The notes under the pieces are model-generated. The model did no database searches. It had not been told where the DNA came from and saw only the letters and a program-made list of their open reading frames with translations. From Cladocopium goreaui (taxonomy: Eukaryota; Sar; Dinophyceae; Suessiales; Symbiodiniaceae), in contig CAMXCT020000263.1 in the NCBI GenBank assembly GCA_947184155.2, positions 186,001 through 250,000 of the forward strand: DNA of 64,000 nt, written 5' to 3'. Every line of letters begins with the position of its first letter. Positions within the stretch are counted from its first letter, which is position 1. This document shows positions 22,101-32,287 of this stretch, piece by piece. The translations under genes were made by a program, and so were the position numbers.

Positions 22101-23345
22101 TTTTTATGTCCGCAATATTCCACAAAGACTAGCTCCACAATTTCCATACTTCCCCTACTTTCCCTTTCTGAAATCCAATTTTGGGATATTTTTGGTGCTC
22201 TTTTTTTTCCATGTTCCACCCCAGTGGCTGAACGCCCCAAAACTGCCGCCAGGACGAGATTGGCCGCGACCTCATCAAAGGCCTTTTGACACAGCCGGTG
22301 CTGAGCTGAAGATGGGTTGAGCTGAACACAGTTAGATGGGCTAACCGTTAAAAAGAAAAGAAGACAAGGTATGTCTTTATGGCGACTGAAAAAACTGACG
22401 CAAAAAAATTCAGTGGACCCGAGGTTTTGAGTTTTGGATTAGAAGAGTACCACTCAATTTACCCTCTGGTAATTTAACATAGCTATTGAACATGACCATT
22501 TATAGTGGATTTTCCCATAAAAAAATGGTGATTTTCCATAGCTATGTTAAATTATTTTCTTCCCCAGACTTTTAGTGGTTGTGGCCAAAACTTGGGCAAA
22601 GTGGATGCTCAGGTGCTAAAGCGGCTCGGCGCTGGTGTGAACGGTCTTCAGGCACTGCTCATGGGGGTTTCTTGAGTCATGGAGGATCCCCATGTCGTCA
22701 CCATGGTTGTTTCAATACGAAGTTATGATCATGAAATAACGACTGGTTGATTTTTGGGGGTACCCCCGTGAAAAAATGGAAACCTCCATATACCCTCTGG
22801 TAAACTAACATAACTATGGAAAATCACATTTTTTCATTGGTAAACTAACATAACTAATTATGGAAAATCACCATTTTTCATGGGCGGTAAATCAACTATA
22901 AATCACCCATTTTCCATAGCTTTTTGTATGTTTACCAGAGGGTACCACCTTGCAGAATTTGCTCCGAAAGTGAACCGGTGACCCTTGCCGTCGTTTTTTT
23001 TTGGGAAGGACGTTTTCAAGCATCCCTTCTTCGAGATTCCAGGCTGGTTCCAGCTGCGGGAACCCCATTTGTGGGTAGCATACCCCACAAAAAGATGGGT
23101 GGCATAAACAAGCCTTCACTGGCGGTTTATAGATGTTTACCCTGGTTTAAACCTGGTTTATAGATGTTACTACACTATCATAGCATAATTTGAACCTATG
23201 GGTTTCCTATGGTTTCCTTACAGCCACTCCGAACAGAACTCAGCGCATCTCAGCCGCTGCGTATCTGTGCGTCAGGCCCCTCGAGTATGTTCGACAAGCT
23301 CTTGGGGCGTGAATTGGAACCTCCCTATACACCCGGACCTTGGAG
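18339..23345 (+). CDS. PKG: cGMP-dependent-protein-kinase-like AGC Ser/Thr kinase, catalytic domain exons
   Basis: Ten exons spell a kinase domain in order: AARFYTASILIAVEALWDRN, VVYRDLKPENVMLDQE (catalytic loop), GYVKIIDFG (DFG), RTYTVVGTPHYMAPE (activation segment, APE), GKGYGVEVDLWSLGIMLFEF, VCGYLPFG, FPSAYK, DEIGRDLIKGLLTQ, RLGAGVNGLQ, VFKHPFFEI and LLGRELEPPYTPG. GTPHYMAPE, the EF-CG-LPFG segment and a late LEPP motif fit apicomplexan/dinoflagellate cGMP-dependent kinases better than cAMP kinases. Such kinases phosphorylate Ser/Thr in response to cGMP. The N-lobe and cyclic-nucleotide-binding domains were not found, so the class is inferred from the C-lobe alone. An in-frame TAG at 20516-20518 lies just after the APE motif. 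Confidence 0.82.
18565..18664. mobile_element. MITE family A copy, short form
   Basis: CTGGTTGGTGGTTTGGAAC at the left; the right end has decayed to ACCACCAATCAG. It is about 100 bases and lies in the first kinase intron. Confidence 0.82.
19759..20005. repeat. (CTTG)n tetranucleotide microsatellite
   Basis: CTTG and CTGG units with GTCTG interruptions fill an intron of the kinase gene. The Leu/Cys/Ala-rich (+) and Lys/Gln/Ala/Ser-rich (-) frames across it are artefacts. Confidence 0.9.
20432..20755 (+). CDS. PKG: Kinase exons 4-5: activation segment and F helix
   Basis: Exon 4 starts at 20432 (VSKKLGELESRTYTVVGTPH, then YMAPE at 20492-20506) and exon 5 is 20696-20755 (GKGYGVEVDLWSLGIMLFEF; the donor GCTGGG is GC-type). 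After PEV the frame meets TAG at 20516 and then continues DQIIQ up to 20533. Removing the 15 bases at 20510-20524 would restore a family-like PEVIIQGKG. Whether this is a lesion, a misassembly or an unusual splice is unknown. Confidence 0.75.
20540..20660. mobile_element. MITE family A copy
   Basis: CTGGTTGGTGGTGACTGGAA to AAACCACCAAGCAG. It begins only 6 bases after the DQIIQ codons that follow the in-frame TAG and ends 35 bases before the next kinase exon, so it fills nearly the whole intron. Confidence 0.9.
20878..21027. repeat. (TA)n tract
   Basis: Alternating TA with GATATA and CATACA interruptions inside a kinase intron. Confidence 0.85.
21097..23345 (+). CDS. PKG: Kinase exons 6-10: C-lobe and AGC tail
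   Basis: Exons 21097-21195 (VCGYLPFGTNLVEPRQVCSA through FPSAYK), 22253-22297 (DEIGRDLIKGLLTQP), 22613-22651 (VLKRLGAGVNGLQ), 23009-23042 (DVFKHPFFEIP) and 23276-23345 (MFDKLLGRELEPPYTPGPW). The 21195/22253 join needs a GA donor (AAG then GACGGC) and the 22651/23009 and 23042/23276 joins need GC donors. RLG followed by HPFF is the usual AGC-kinase end of the catalytic domain. Confidence 0.8.
21238..21347. mobile_element. MITE family B copy
   Basis: TACCCTCTGGTAATGACTAA to TTTACCAGAGGGTA; it begins 43 bases after the inferred exon end at 21195. Confidence 0.88.
22460..22556. mobile_element. MITE family B copy, right-truncated
   Basis: It starts TACCCTCTGGTAATTTAAC and runs through GCTATGTTAAATTA, but lacks the final CCAGAGGGTA. 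The loss is about 55 bases before the kinase exon at 22613. Confidence 0.8.
22791..22944. mobile_element. MITE family B copy with an internal duplication
   Basis: Both ends are intact (TACCCTCTGGTAAAC, GTTTACCAGAGGGTA), but the left arm GGTAAACTAACATAACTA is present twice (22799 and 22841). The element is therefore about 154 bases long. Confidence 0.88.
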
Positions 23346-23450
23346 GTGCCTGCAGATGGTCTGGCTGATGCGGTAGATGGTTGATGTGGTGGAAAGAAAA
23401 ACCATAACGCAGGCAACTTGAGTCTTCAAACTTTTTTTTGGCAACAGATT

Positions 23451-23532
23451 GGTATATATATATATATATATACACATGCTATATATATATATATATATAA
23501 ATATATATATAGATGCTATATATATATATTAT
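23451..23532. repeat. (TA)n tract
   Basis: Alternating TA in two blocks separated by CACATGC and GATGC. Confidence 0.85.
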
Positions 23533-23917
23533 ATGTGATATATCTGAGAAGTCTTTAACGTTTTTCTTCGTGGGACATCTCCCCGTAGAGATCCGAAGGT
23601 CCCTCAAGGCTCGGTTTCCCGGTCCGCGCCAGGCCGCCCACGGATCAAAAACGACCTCACGGCTACTCAAAGGCACGACGTGGCACCAGCTGTGACCGCA
23701 TCCACAACCCAAGTTACAGAGATTATATGAGATTACTGTAATATCTATGAACAAATCTATGAAATAATCTATAACTCTATAACTTATCAATACTTATCAG
23801 TGATATATCAGACTTATCTGGAAACTGGATGTACAAAAAAAATCCTTTCCGCTTTGTGTTCAGATTTTTTTTTCGCGCTCTTTCGGTTTCCGGGGTCTTC
23901 CCCCGGGATGCCGCCAG

Positions 23918-23954
23918 GAACAGTTCGAGCTCTTTGAGCATCCCTTCTCCAAAG
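23918..23954 (+). CDS. Candidate late exon after the kinase domain
   Basis: Between GCCAG and GTGGCA lies EQFELFEHPFSK. The GC content and splice signals suit an exon of the kinase gene's C-terminal extension. However, the phase left by the exon ending at 23345 does not match this frame, so a missing exon or a wrong boundary is likely. Confidence 0.35.
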
Positions 23955-24095
23955 GTGGCACGATGAGAACGATCCAGGGATGCTGGATTTCAATGGATTT
24001 CATCATGATTGGAATCTGGTCGGTGGTTTGGAACCGTGATATTAATAGTGGTTAATAGGGTATAATACCAACAACAATGGGAATATGATGATGAT

Positions 24096-24219
24096 CTGGT
24101 TGGTGGTGACTGGAACCACGTTTTTTTTTTTTAATGACTTTCCCTTCATATTGGGAAGAATAATCCCAACTGACGAACTCCATCATTTTTCAGAGGGGTA
24201 GGTTGAAACCACCAACCAG
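24096..24219. mobile_element. MITE family A copy
   Basis: Intact ends, with a poly-T run replacing part of the ATGGAATTTTATG block. A diverged half copy (CTGGTCGGTGGTTTGGAACC) lies just left at about 24017-24045. Confidence 0.88.
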
Positions 24220-24324
24220 TAATTCATTCTAAATCCACATAAAATCTGATTTCTGATTGCTGGTTTCAAATTTCGAAATCGCTTCACAACATGTTTCAAA
24301 CATATTTGGGATGATCATGCCCGT

Positions 24325-24430
24325 TACCCTGTGGTAATCAAAGGTAACAATACGTAGCAATTGAAAATCCCCTATAAATGGAAGTTCAAATGGACACATC
24401 ATTTATAAATTGGTGGATTTTCCAGCTAAC
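24325..24430. mobile_element. MITE family B copy, right end lost
   Basis: It begins TACCCTGTGGTAATC and keeps the central CTATAAATGG region. The right arm stops at about TTTTCCAGC. Confidence 0.6.
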
Positions 24431-24437
24431 CAGCGGC

Positions 24438-24551
24438 CCAGCATGTTTGACTACCCCTCCGGGCAGTGGATGCCCACCATCTTTTTGCCAGGTCAGGGTC
24501 CCGAGGTGGTAAAGCAGAACGGCTTCTTCTGCAACCTGGCAGCTGAAGTGT
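24438..24551 (+). CDS. Unassigned exon candidate
   Basis: A GC-rich open stretch reads PSMFDYPSGQWMPTIFLPGQ and continues GPEVVKQNGFFCNLAAEV to a TAG at 24549-24551. It could be the terminal exon of the kinase gene or belong to another gene. The family was not recognised. The opposite strand is also open across it (24426-24656). Confidence 0.35.
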
Positions 24552-24815
24552 AGCAATTCTGTTTTTTTTTGTTGTTTTAATATGTTTTAATATGATGTTC
24601 AATAACTTTGAATTCTGTTCTTGCATGTCTTGACTTCTGAAGTTTTTTCTTGGCATTTTGTGAGTATCTTTGTTGGTTTGCTGCGATTCATAACTATTTC
24701 ATGTGTGTTTCTTAATTCTCAAATTTGTTTGAAGATGGTTGGTCCCGGTGAGTTGGGTAGAGACCGTTCTGGATTTTGTGGGAGGAAACTTCATTTTTTG
24801 GGATTCTATCATGTC

Positions 24816-24919
24816 TACCCACTGGTAAACTAACATAACTATGGAAAATCACCATGTTTAATGGAAAATTCCACTATAAATGGCCATTTTCAATAGCTAC
24901 GTTAAATTACCAGAGGGTA
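24816..24919. mobile_element. MITE family B copy
   Basis: TACCCACTGGTAAACTAAC to AAATTACCAGAGGGTA, closely similar to the copies at 4860 and 53790. A family A copy begins 22 bases to its right. Confidence 0.88.
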
Positions 24920-24940
24920 AATATGGCTGAAGAAGTGTGC

Positions 24941-25041
24941 TCATTGGTGGTTTGGAACATTTTTTATTTTTCTATATATTGGGACTAATAATCTCAAGTG
25001 ACTTTCATATTTTTCAGAGGGGTAGGTATACCACCAACCAG
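24941..25041. mobile_element. MITE family A copy, left end eroded
   Basis: The left end reads CTCATTGGTGGTTTGGAAC. The right end ATACCACCAACCAG is intact. Confidence 0.83.
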
Positions 25042-25157
25042 TGTGTATTTTTTGTGGATAACTGATGATCATTGATGCTCACTTGCTTTGTTTCCTGAAC
25101 TGATACTCCAGCCCATGGGAGTAGTTACAATTCAATCAATTCCACATCTATTCTATA

Positions 25158-25255
25158 TACCCTCTGGTAAACAAACAGTTTGCTATTGAAAATAGTTGAT
25201 CTACCCATTAAAAATGGTGATTTTCCATAGGTATGTAAACGTTCACCAGAGGGTA
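25158..25255. mobile_element. MITE family B copy, short
   Basis: TACCCTCTGGTAAACAAAC to GTTCACCAGAGGGTA, with the middle shortened to about 98 bases. Confidence 0.85.
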
Positions 25256-25777
25256 CCTCTGCAGAAAGGTCAGTTTTTGTCGGGCTTGACCATCCCAATT
25301 GGGGCGGCGAAGCGACGCCTGACTCAGGCAGTGTCTTCCGCCGGAACCGGTGAACGCTGCAGATGGCGGGGACACGGGGGACACCTGGTTAGCCTATGTT
25401 CCACCCTAAAGAGGTTGAAACCAATTTCCCACGTTGACATGATGCTCTTTTGTGACCCATTGATTTCCGCTATCTTTTTGTAGTCCAAGGGATTTTGGTT
25501 GACCATTGAATTGTGAATCCTACCCCAACGTGTGCATATTGGATGCACGTATCAAGTTCAGGTAAGTGAGTTGATACTTGAGAGTTGCGCATGTAAAGAG
25601 TTCAAGTGCTTGGCAGGTGAATGAGCAGTGACTCGGGAAGTGCAAAATGTGCGTGCCATGTCACCCTCTCAGCATCGGCGACAAGCGCCGGGCTGAAAGA
25701 GGTTTCACATGATTTCACTGCTACACAATGATTCCGCGATGAAACTGGGGAAACAAACAATCAAGGTAAAACTCACT

Positions 25778-25881
25778 TGCCCTCTGGTAATTTAACGTAG
25801 CTATGGAAAATGGCCATTTATAGTGGATTTTCCCATGAAAAATTGTGATTTTCCATTGCTATGTTAGTTCACCAGAGGGTA
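25778..25881. mobile_element. MITE family B copy
   Basis: TGCCCTCTGGTAATTTAACG to TAGTTCACCAGAGGGTA. The inner arms are arranged in the reverse orientation compared with the copy at 24816. Confidence 0.87.
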
Positions 25882-26204
25882 CTCACTTCCTAGATCTACT
25901 AGCCAACGCTCATGAATGTGGCCATAGAATGCACTAGGTATATGTGCCACACACTAAAGACTGTCTTACATCGATTCAGTCACGAACAGATTCTGGTGCA
26001 ACGCATACTGCTCTGTGCTTTTATACCTGCAAATGTGGTCGTGTCTCATATGAAAGTCATGCCTTACTTGCAATATAGGTCGTATGAAGTATCCTATTCA
26101 ATGCACGTATGTTCCCTTTCAGCAGAATTTTGGTTTTTGAAACTATTGAACAGACGTACACAATCGTACGATATTGTACGTATATTATATACCTACTCAC
26201 CGAC

Positions 26205-26338
26205 CTTACCTTGCCTTACCTTGCCTTACCTTACCTTACCTTACCTACCTACCTATACCTCCCTCCCTACCTATCTGCCTGCCTACCTATCTACCTACCT
26301 ACCTATACAGACAGACAGGCAGGCAGGCATGCATCCAT
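26205..26338. repeat. CCTTA / CTAC / GCAG short tandem repeats
   Basis: CCTTACCTTGCCTTA pentamers pass into CTAC tetramers and then CAGACAGGCAGG. The long + frame spanning it (25912-26571) is partly repeat-driven. Confidence 0.85.
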
Positions 26339-26422
26339 GCATGTTCGCACATGTAGAAACGATGTTTGACAAAATCCCTTTGAAAACCTGGAAAGATAAA
26401 CGACATGTGCATCTATCAGACG

Positions 26423-26543
26423 TGCAAAACTTTGGGTCCTCCAGTGGAATCGGAGGATCTTTTGAAGGCTTGACCGGACACCAGATTCCGACCCGGCCCT
26501 GGAAGTTGGAAGTGGAGGATTCAAAGCACGCGAGTCTGACACA
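26423..26543 (+). CDS. Exon candidate in a sparse region
   Basis: After CAG at about 26420-26422 the sequence reads NFGSSSGIGGSFEGLTGHQI and then PTRPWKLEVEDSKHASLTQ. It has gene-like composition and no repeats. The IPTRPWKLEVED segment looks like ordinary protein, but no family was recognised. Nothing links it to the kinase or to the coiled-coil gene. Confidence 0.35.
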
Positions 26544-26814
26544 GAAAGCCATGATTTATTTTGTTTCATGATGATTCAAAGAAAAATGGTCGTTGATTCA
26601 ACCAACAAAAATGGGGGATTTCACATGATTTAGTCAGCCAAAAGGGCGGTTTTTAAATGTTTTTAATGGGAAGTTATACAGGGGATATGGATGAATTCTA
26701 GTGACCTCACTGCATCCCAGTTGTCCTTGCTGCTGCCTTTGTCACACCGCGACTCGGCAGGAAAGGTTTGATGTGATTTTTTTCTCGGCAGGAAAGGTGA
26801 GAAAAAGATAGAAA

Positions 26815-26937
26815 CTGCTTGGTGGTTTCAAACATTTTTCATTTTCCATGATATATTGGGAATGGAATGTCATCATCCCATTTGACGAACTCCATCATTT
26901 TTCAGAGGGATAGGCTCAACATGGCTCAACCACCAGG
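26815..26937. mobile_element. MITE family A copy, degraded
   Basis: CTGCTTGGTGGTTTCAAAC at the left; near the right end GGCTCAACATGGCTCAACCA shows a short duplication before CCACCAGG. Confidence 0.75.
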
Positions 26938-27114
26938 ATAGAAAAAGAGCATTTCAGGATTCTCAGCCATGTTACATGCCCCATTTTTCAAAGCCCCCAA
27001 TGGGAGTCACAGCTTTCCAAAGCGAAACTCCATCAGACTGGGCCTGAAAAGATCCAAAAAGCGAAACCTGAGGTTCTCGCTGCACTAACACACGAAGTTT
27101 ATGGAATTTTAGAT

Positions 27115-27220
27115 TTATCTTCTGGCAATTTAACATAAAGCTATTGAAAATCACCATTGTAAATCGGTAAATCACCATGTTGATCCATTTTCCATAGCTA
27201 TGTTAGTCATTACCAGAGGG
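27115..27220. mobile_element. MITE family B copy, left end eroded
   Basis: TATCTTCTGGCAATTTAAC at the left, TCATTACCAGAGGG at the right. Confidence 0.78.
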
Positions 27221-28175
27221 TTTTTTTGGCTTCTGAAAACACTACCAGACGATGGTGAAATTGGCCCAACGAGTTAATCATGACGGCCAGACTCTCGAAG
27301 GCAAGCGTTTGTTGCTTCAAGGAATGTGGGCTCCCGCTATTGATGTTGCAAATTTGGGGTGAAAAAATTGACGAAACAATATTCTATACTCTATAACATT
27401 TTATATACAACTATTACTGAATAGATGTGAATAGATGTGATCTGCAAAAAAAAATGAGGCTCTTGGCCATCAATTGTGCATCATGTATCCATATTAAAAA
27501 ACCCCGAATCGGACGGGAACTCATTCCTTGAAGACCACCGATGTCGACTGCCTCGGAAGCCTTCTCGCTACAACGAAGTGAGAGCTTTCAGAGTCATTGG
27601 GTATGGGTCAAATTATGAAGGTCATGGGAAAATTAGGAACCACAGCTGTTGACCATGCTCCAGTTTTTGGGGATTACCCAATTTGGTCCCATACCCAATG
27701 ACCATCAATGACCATGGGGTCCATCATCGTTTCTATCCGTGAAACGGATCAGGTGCCCACGCAAAACGCGAAAAAATCTGAGTTGTTTGGCATTGCTTTA
27801 AATTTGAACTGCTGAAAAACGTCGGTGACCATAAACTGAACAAACTGAACAAACTGAACTAGATACAGAACTATTTTTGTAGACTGAGCTCGTGAATCGG
27901 TGGCTCAACTGTATTCAAAGGATTTACAGGTATACATTTTCGAAAGTATATAGTGTGCACCATCATCAATCGGGTTGTTTGAATTTGCATAATCCACCAA
28001 TCATTTTCAAGATCAGCGCGACAGGTTTTCCGCATCAGGCACCGCACGGCATAGGGTGTGGCGGGGACACGTCAATGTGGGGACAGACTTTTTGAACTTG
28101 CAAAAAGACGCAACAAAAATCAGTTTTGCACCAGAGTTCGGTCAGTTTTGCAATCAACGTTTTTGAAGACTATAC
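27221..28175. other. Sparse stretch, no confirmed gene
   Basis: A weak open stretch after GGCCAG at about 27281-27286 (TLEGKRLLLQGMWAPAIDVA) may be an exon. The words TTGGGTATGG and CCATACCCAA at 27597 and 27686 form a small inverted pair. Confidence 0.3.
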
Positions 28176-28269
28176 CCCATAGGATCCATGGTGCTGGTAT
28201 ATATGCCAACATTTGGGGTATATTGATGGGATCCATGTTACCATATATAGCATACATGGATCCTATGGG
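28176..28269. mobile_element. MITE family C copy
   Basis: CCCATAGGATCCATGGTGCT to ACATGGATCCTATGGG, with GCATA replacing GCAGCACC in the right arm. Confidence 0.87.
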
Positions 28270-28611
28270 TACTGGTAATGTAATAAATCAAAACCCTGGT
28301 GATATCCTGCTGTTCACATCGTTGATGAATTATGGCAACGGGATGTTCCTGCCACGTGCCCATCATCTCCCATGATCTCCTACAATAGATATGGACTCAT
28401 TCCAACAAGATGCACCTTTTTTTGTGAGCTGCTGACAGTAGAGACATGCCCACACAGCTTCTTGAATCTTGTTGTTCATCTGTCATTGGAAAATTGCTGT
28501 GTCTCCCCTTCTGCGAAAAATCTTCCCTCCTTCCCTTCTGACTCAGTCTATCTGAGTCTTACTTCCTCCTTCACTGACACCTCAATTGCGCTCTTGTCCT
28601 GTCCTCAAGAG

Positions 28612-28728
28612 GTGAATTTCCCCGAAGTGACACAGCAAAAAAAGCAGCTCCAGGTGCTAAGCGATGAGCGCCTTGCTCGTTTGCTGTGCGGAGACCTGAA
28701 GATGTTGGAATTGCTGCCAGCTGTCCAG
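28612..28728 (+). CDS. Coiled-coil-type exon candidate
   Basis: After AAGAG the frame reads VNFPEVTQQKKQLQVLSDER and LARLLCGDLKMLELLPAVQ. It is helix-prone and Leu/Gln/Lys-rich, and is followed by AGATGC. It may belong to the same long coiled-coil gene as the exons from 35.7 kb on. The function is unknown. Confidence 0.45.
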
Positions 28729-29306
28729 AGATGCAGGAATATCATAGAACATAAACGATTACACTGATTACACTTGGCAATTTAACACTTTAACATAATT
28801 CAACCATGAAGAATAAGGATCTAAACAATGAAAGTTTGCATTCAATTCAATCGATATAAATCAGCAAGGTTGGTCAATCGTTGGATGAAAGGAATAATGA
28901 TTGTATATCAAATTCATCAACTATGGGTGTTTCCTTTCCGGTGGAGGATTGTCCAATTATATCCAATTATGGCTACCAGTATTTTGATTGCAAAATGATG
29001 ACCAACTAAACAGACATGAGAGTAGGGGTCAGACGGTGATATATAATGATATATATATATATATAATGAGAGTAGGGGTTCATTAAGATTCAATATACAA
29101 ACATCAAAGAACCAAAACATTGAAAACACGGTAGACATTTGGTGTTCTTGTCGACATTGGTTTTTAGCTCCTAAGGTAGACCATCAAATCATGTGACCAC
29201 TGAGGGGGGGGGTACCCTTTGTTTGAGAATCCATAAGTGGTTTCTACAAGAGGAACCTTTCAGGAAGAGAACCCTCCGTTATCAGATTGGATTATATATA
29301 ATATGT

Positions 29307-29395
29307 CCCATAGGATCCATGTATGCTATATACGGTAACATTTACCATCAATATATAAATGTTAGCATATATAACAGCACCATGGATCCTATGGG
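29307..29395. mobile_element. MITE family C copy
   Basis: CCCATAGGATCCATGTATGC to GCACCATGGATCCTATGGG. The left arm carries the ATGTATGCTATATA variant shared with the copy at 30601. Confidence 0.87.
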
Positions 29396-30600
29396 TATAC
29401 ATGTATACAGGACGGTAAATTCGATCAATCAATCGATTGCTGCGGCATTAGGACCATTAGGATCCCAGAACTGGCAGACAAATGGACTTCACTGAACTGT
29501 ACACGGAAACATGTCCTGTTCAAACCCTTTCTATGTTAAGGACCTCTACATGACTACATGTTCATGTAAGAAATTCGAACTGCAACTGCAACTCTTGTTG
29601 CACAAACGAGGCAAATCTAAAGTTTGTTCCAGCAGAAATCATATGCTTGTCAAGTGGCTCAAATGTAGCCGGACGGCGTAAAGACTCTGTCTTCCTAATG
29701 TGCATGCAGTGTTTTCTTCCCCACCGTTTGGGTTCTGATTGTTTGTGTTCATGTTTCCATGTTTGGCTACTGTACATTTCATTTTTGTGGTTCAATTGTT
29801 GAAGAAATATTGTGAAATCATCATGTTTTCTGAGAACCAACCGCCTCATCTGCCCAGGCAGGAGCAGAGTCCGATTACTGAGAGTGCCTTGACATCTGCG
29901 GATGGTCAGTGACCGTTCCGTAAAATTCTTGGAGGTTTTGGTCAAACTCTCATCATGAACTGTGGCCCTCCAAACATCTCCAATCCACTTTGGCGACACA
30001 TGTAATCCTATGTTTCGCAGTTTGACGTTTTTTCATAACATGTTTGGTGGCTAAATAGTCCATTTAACCACCAACATAGAGTGTTTGAGAATCCTTCCTA
30101 TAACTTGATTTCATACCTCTTTTGTATGTTTTGAAACTATTGTGGATCCATTCATGAATTGGGGTTCCAACTGATGATGGGGGCATTTAATACTCGCTAT
30201 GTATCCCCATTATCCCTACATCAGGACGGTTAAATCATATTGAACCAATATTGAACCACCTTTTGATGGTTAACCCTTCACTTTAGGAGGTGATTTTGGT
30301 GGTTTAACATAGGTATGGGAAAATCACAATCCTTGATACTTGAGTGATCCATAAATGGACAGTGTTCCATGGCTAAGTTAAGGAGATTTAACCAGTATTT
30401 TCCTGTATCATATTGACCATCATTCACCATTTTTGGTAACGGTTAATTCATTATAAATACACATTTATAATAGTAATTAAACATTTATAAGATTACACAT
30501 AAACCATTGCAACGGATATGAAGTAGTGATCTTTTTTCCACTACTATGGTCAAATTATTTTAAACCTTCATTAACCGATAGTAGTTCATTTTTTTCATGA

Positions 30601-30692
30601 CCCATAGGATCCATGTATGCTATATATGGTAACATTTACCATCAATATATCCCAAATGTTAGCATATATACCAGCACCATGGATCCTATGGG
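30601..30692. mobile_element. MITE family C copy
   Basis: CCCATAGGATCCATGTATGC to CCATGGATCCTATGGG. It ends 53 bases before the exon candidate at 30745. Confidence 0.88.
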
Positions 30693-30744
30693 TGATGAAG
30701 CACCAAAAACCATTCGTTGGACGGCGCCCTATTTGTCGAATCAG

Positions 30745-30834
30745 GTCACCAGACCGAAGTCAGTGATGAAGAACTGGCGCGACGCCTTCAAGCGTCGCTT
30801 GGCAAAAAAATTCACGCTGCGGGAAGCAGTTACG
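30745..30834 (+). CDS. Helical exon candidate with a GCAAGT donor
   Basis: TTCGAATCAG precedes an exon reading HQTEVSDEELARRLQASLGK and KIHAAGSSYG. It ends at GCAAGT, the typical GC-type donor. SDEELARRLQ is a common amphipathic-helix motif in dinoflagellate proteins, but it does not define a family. Confidence 0.5.
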
Positions 30835-30902
30835 GCAAGTGGCTACACAAGAACTAATCATCAATAATTTGTAAATTAATTGCTGAATCATTATGAATTT
30901 TA

Positions 30903-31018
30903 TTGGGTGTTCCACATTAAATCAATTTTATTCATTATCAATATTAATGTGGGTAAAAACAATAGTAATCCATGCCCCAAATCACCATAAATTGTTTATG
31001 ATTGTTTTACCCACATTA
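30903..31018. repeat. Fold-back repeat with TGTGGGTAAAACAAT-type arms
   Basis: AATGTGGGTAAAAACAAT near 30945 and ATGATTGTTTTACCCACATT near 30998 are inverted partners. The right arm recurs around 44108 and 50119, so this is a fourth dispersed palindromic family, more diverged than A-C. Confidence 0.55.
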
Positions 31019-31756
31019 ACAATCAATTTAACTGCTATTCACAGCTATTAGTTATAAGTTATAAGTATCTAGCAAGTGTATTGCAGAATAACAATAAATA
31101 ACTAATCCTAATCATGATTGTAAGCTATGCATAATAGATGGTTAACTGGGAATAGGACACATGATACTTCTGCATCATATGTTGATCATGGATAGGTACA
31201 CAATATATGCATTAATATGCATCATGGACTATACATATTTAACATTGTATATTATATAATTATATGTAATATATATTCATTAGTGGCTATGACAATTATG
31301 CATATATGGATACTCACTAACAATCCATATTCACCAGTTACAAAGGGAAGAGCGTTTGGCTTATGGGTCATTATCAGTCACTACTTAGGAGTCACCTAGG
31401 CAGCTGCGGAACTGGGATGCCCCAAGCAATCGCAGTCCTCAGCGGAACCTGTCTGCGTCATCCCCAAAAAACCATGGCCGCGGCTTGGCCGCTGGCAGGA
31501 CTCGATGGGTATACCATAACCGTTGCTACCATCATTACTATTCCTATTTATTCCTTATAATAATGATGGTAATAATAAGAAAAATGGTGGTAGTATATAG
31601 TATAATAGTGACAATAATAAATCCTTATAACAACGATAATAATAAAAACAGCATCGCCATCATCATGATTGTTCTTAGCGAGCATCGATTCATGATTATG
31701 CTTACTTTCTTATAATATATGTGTTGGACACACGTCATGAAGCCTGACGAACTCAG

Positions 31757-31851
31757 GGAAGAGGATCTGGGCGAGCGAGACTCTCGGGAGCGCTCCGGGC
31801 GAAGGCGGGCGGTCCAACTTCTTCAGCAAATCCAGTCCAGAAATACAGAGT
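31757..31851 (+). CDS. Arg/Glu-rich exon candidate
   Basis: After ACTCAG the composition rises sharply in G and C. One frame reads EEDLGERDSRERSGRRRAV and QLLQQIQSRNTE up to TAA; a second frame is also open. The frame was not resolved. Confidence 0.35.
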
Positions 31852-32178
31852 AATTACCCTGTAAAGTCATGTAAAATCGATGTTTTTTTTAATCATCAAG
31901 TGGGTACAATTGGAATATGTCAGCACCTGCATAGACTATGTGGTCAGGTTTCTTTGGGGACGAATCGAGTTATAAAAGAAATTATGATTGTAAGATATAC
32001 CAACTATCAACCAAAGATGACAGCTTTGACTTGCGGATGGTGCTGTGCAGGAACCTACACCGGTCGGGTGAAGCAGGCGAAATCGAGGGAAGCTTCGTGT
32101 GAATTAGTGGCCTGATTCTGAAAGCAATACCCAGCAATAAGCATCCAGGATGAAGAAAAAAACACCACATATGATCAT

Positions 32179-32287
32179 TACACTCTGGTAAACTAACATA
32201 ACTATGGAAAATCACCACTTTCAATGGGTAAATCAATCAACTATAAATGTGCCATTTTCAATAGCTATGTTAGTTTACCAGAGGGTA
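32179..32287. mobile_element. MITE family B copy
   Basis: TACACTCTGGTAAACTAAC to TTAGTTTACCAGAGGGTA. Confidence 0.87.

Noticed and set aside
25912-26571. A 219-codon frame taken as one gene
   Set aside because: The middle is CCTTA/CTAC repeat and only the last third looks like coding sequence; that part is listed as an exon candidate.
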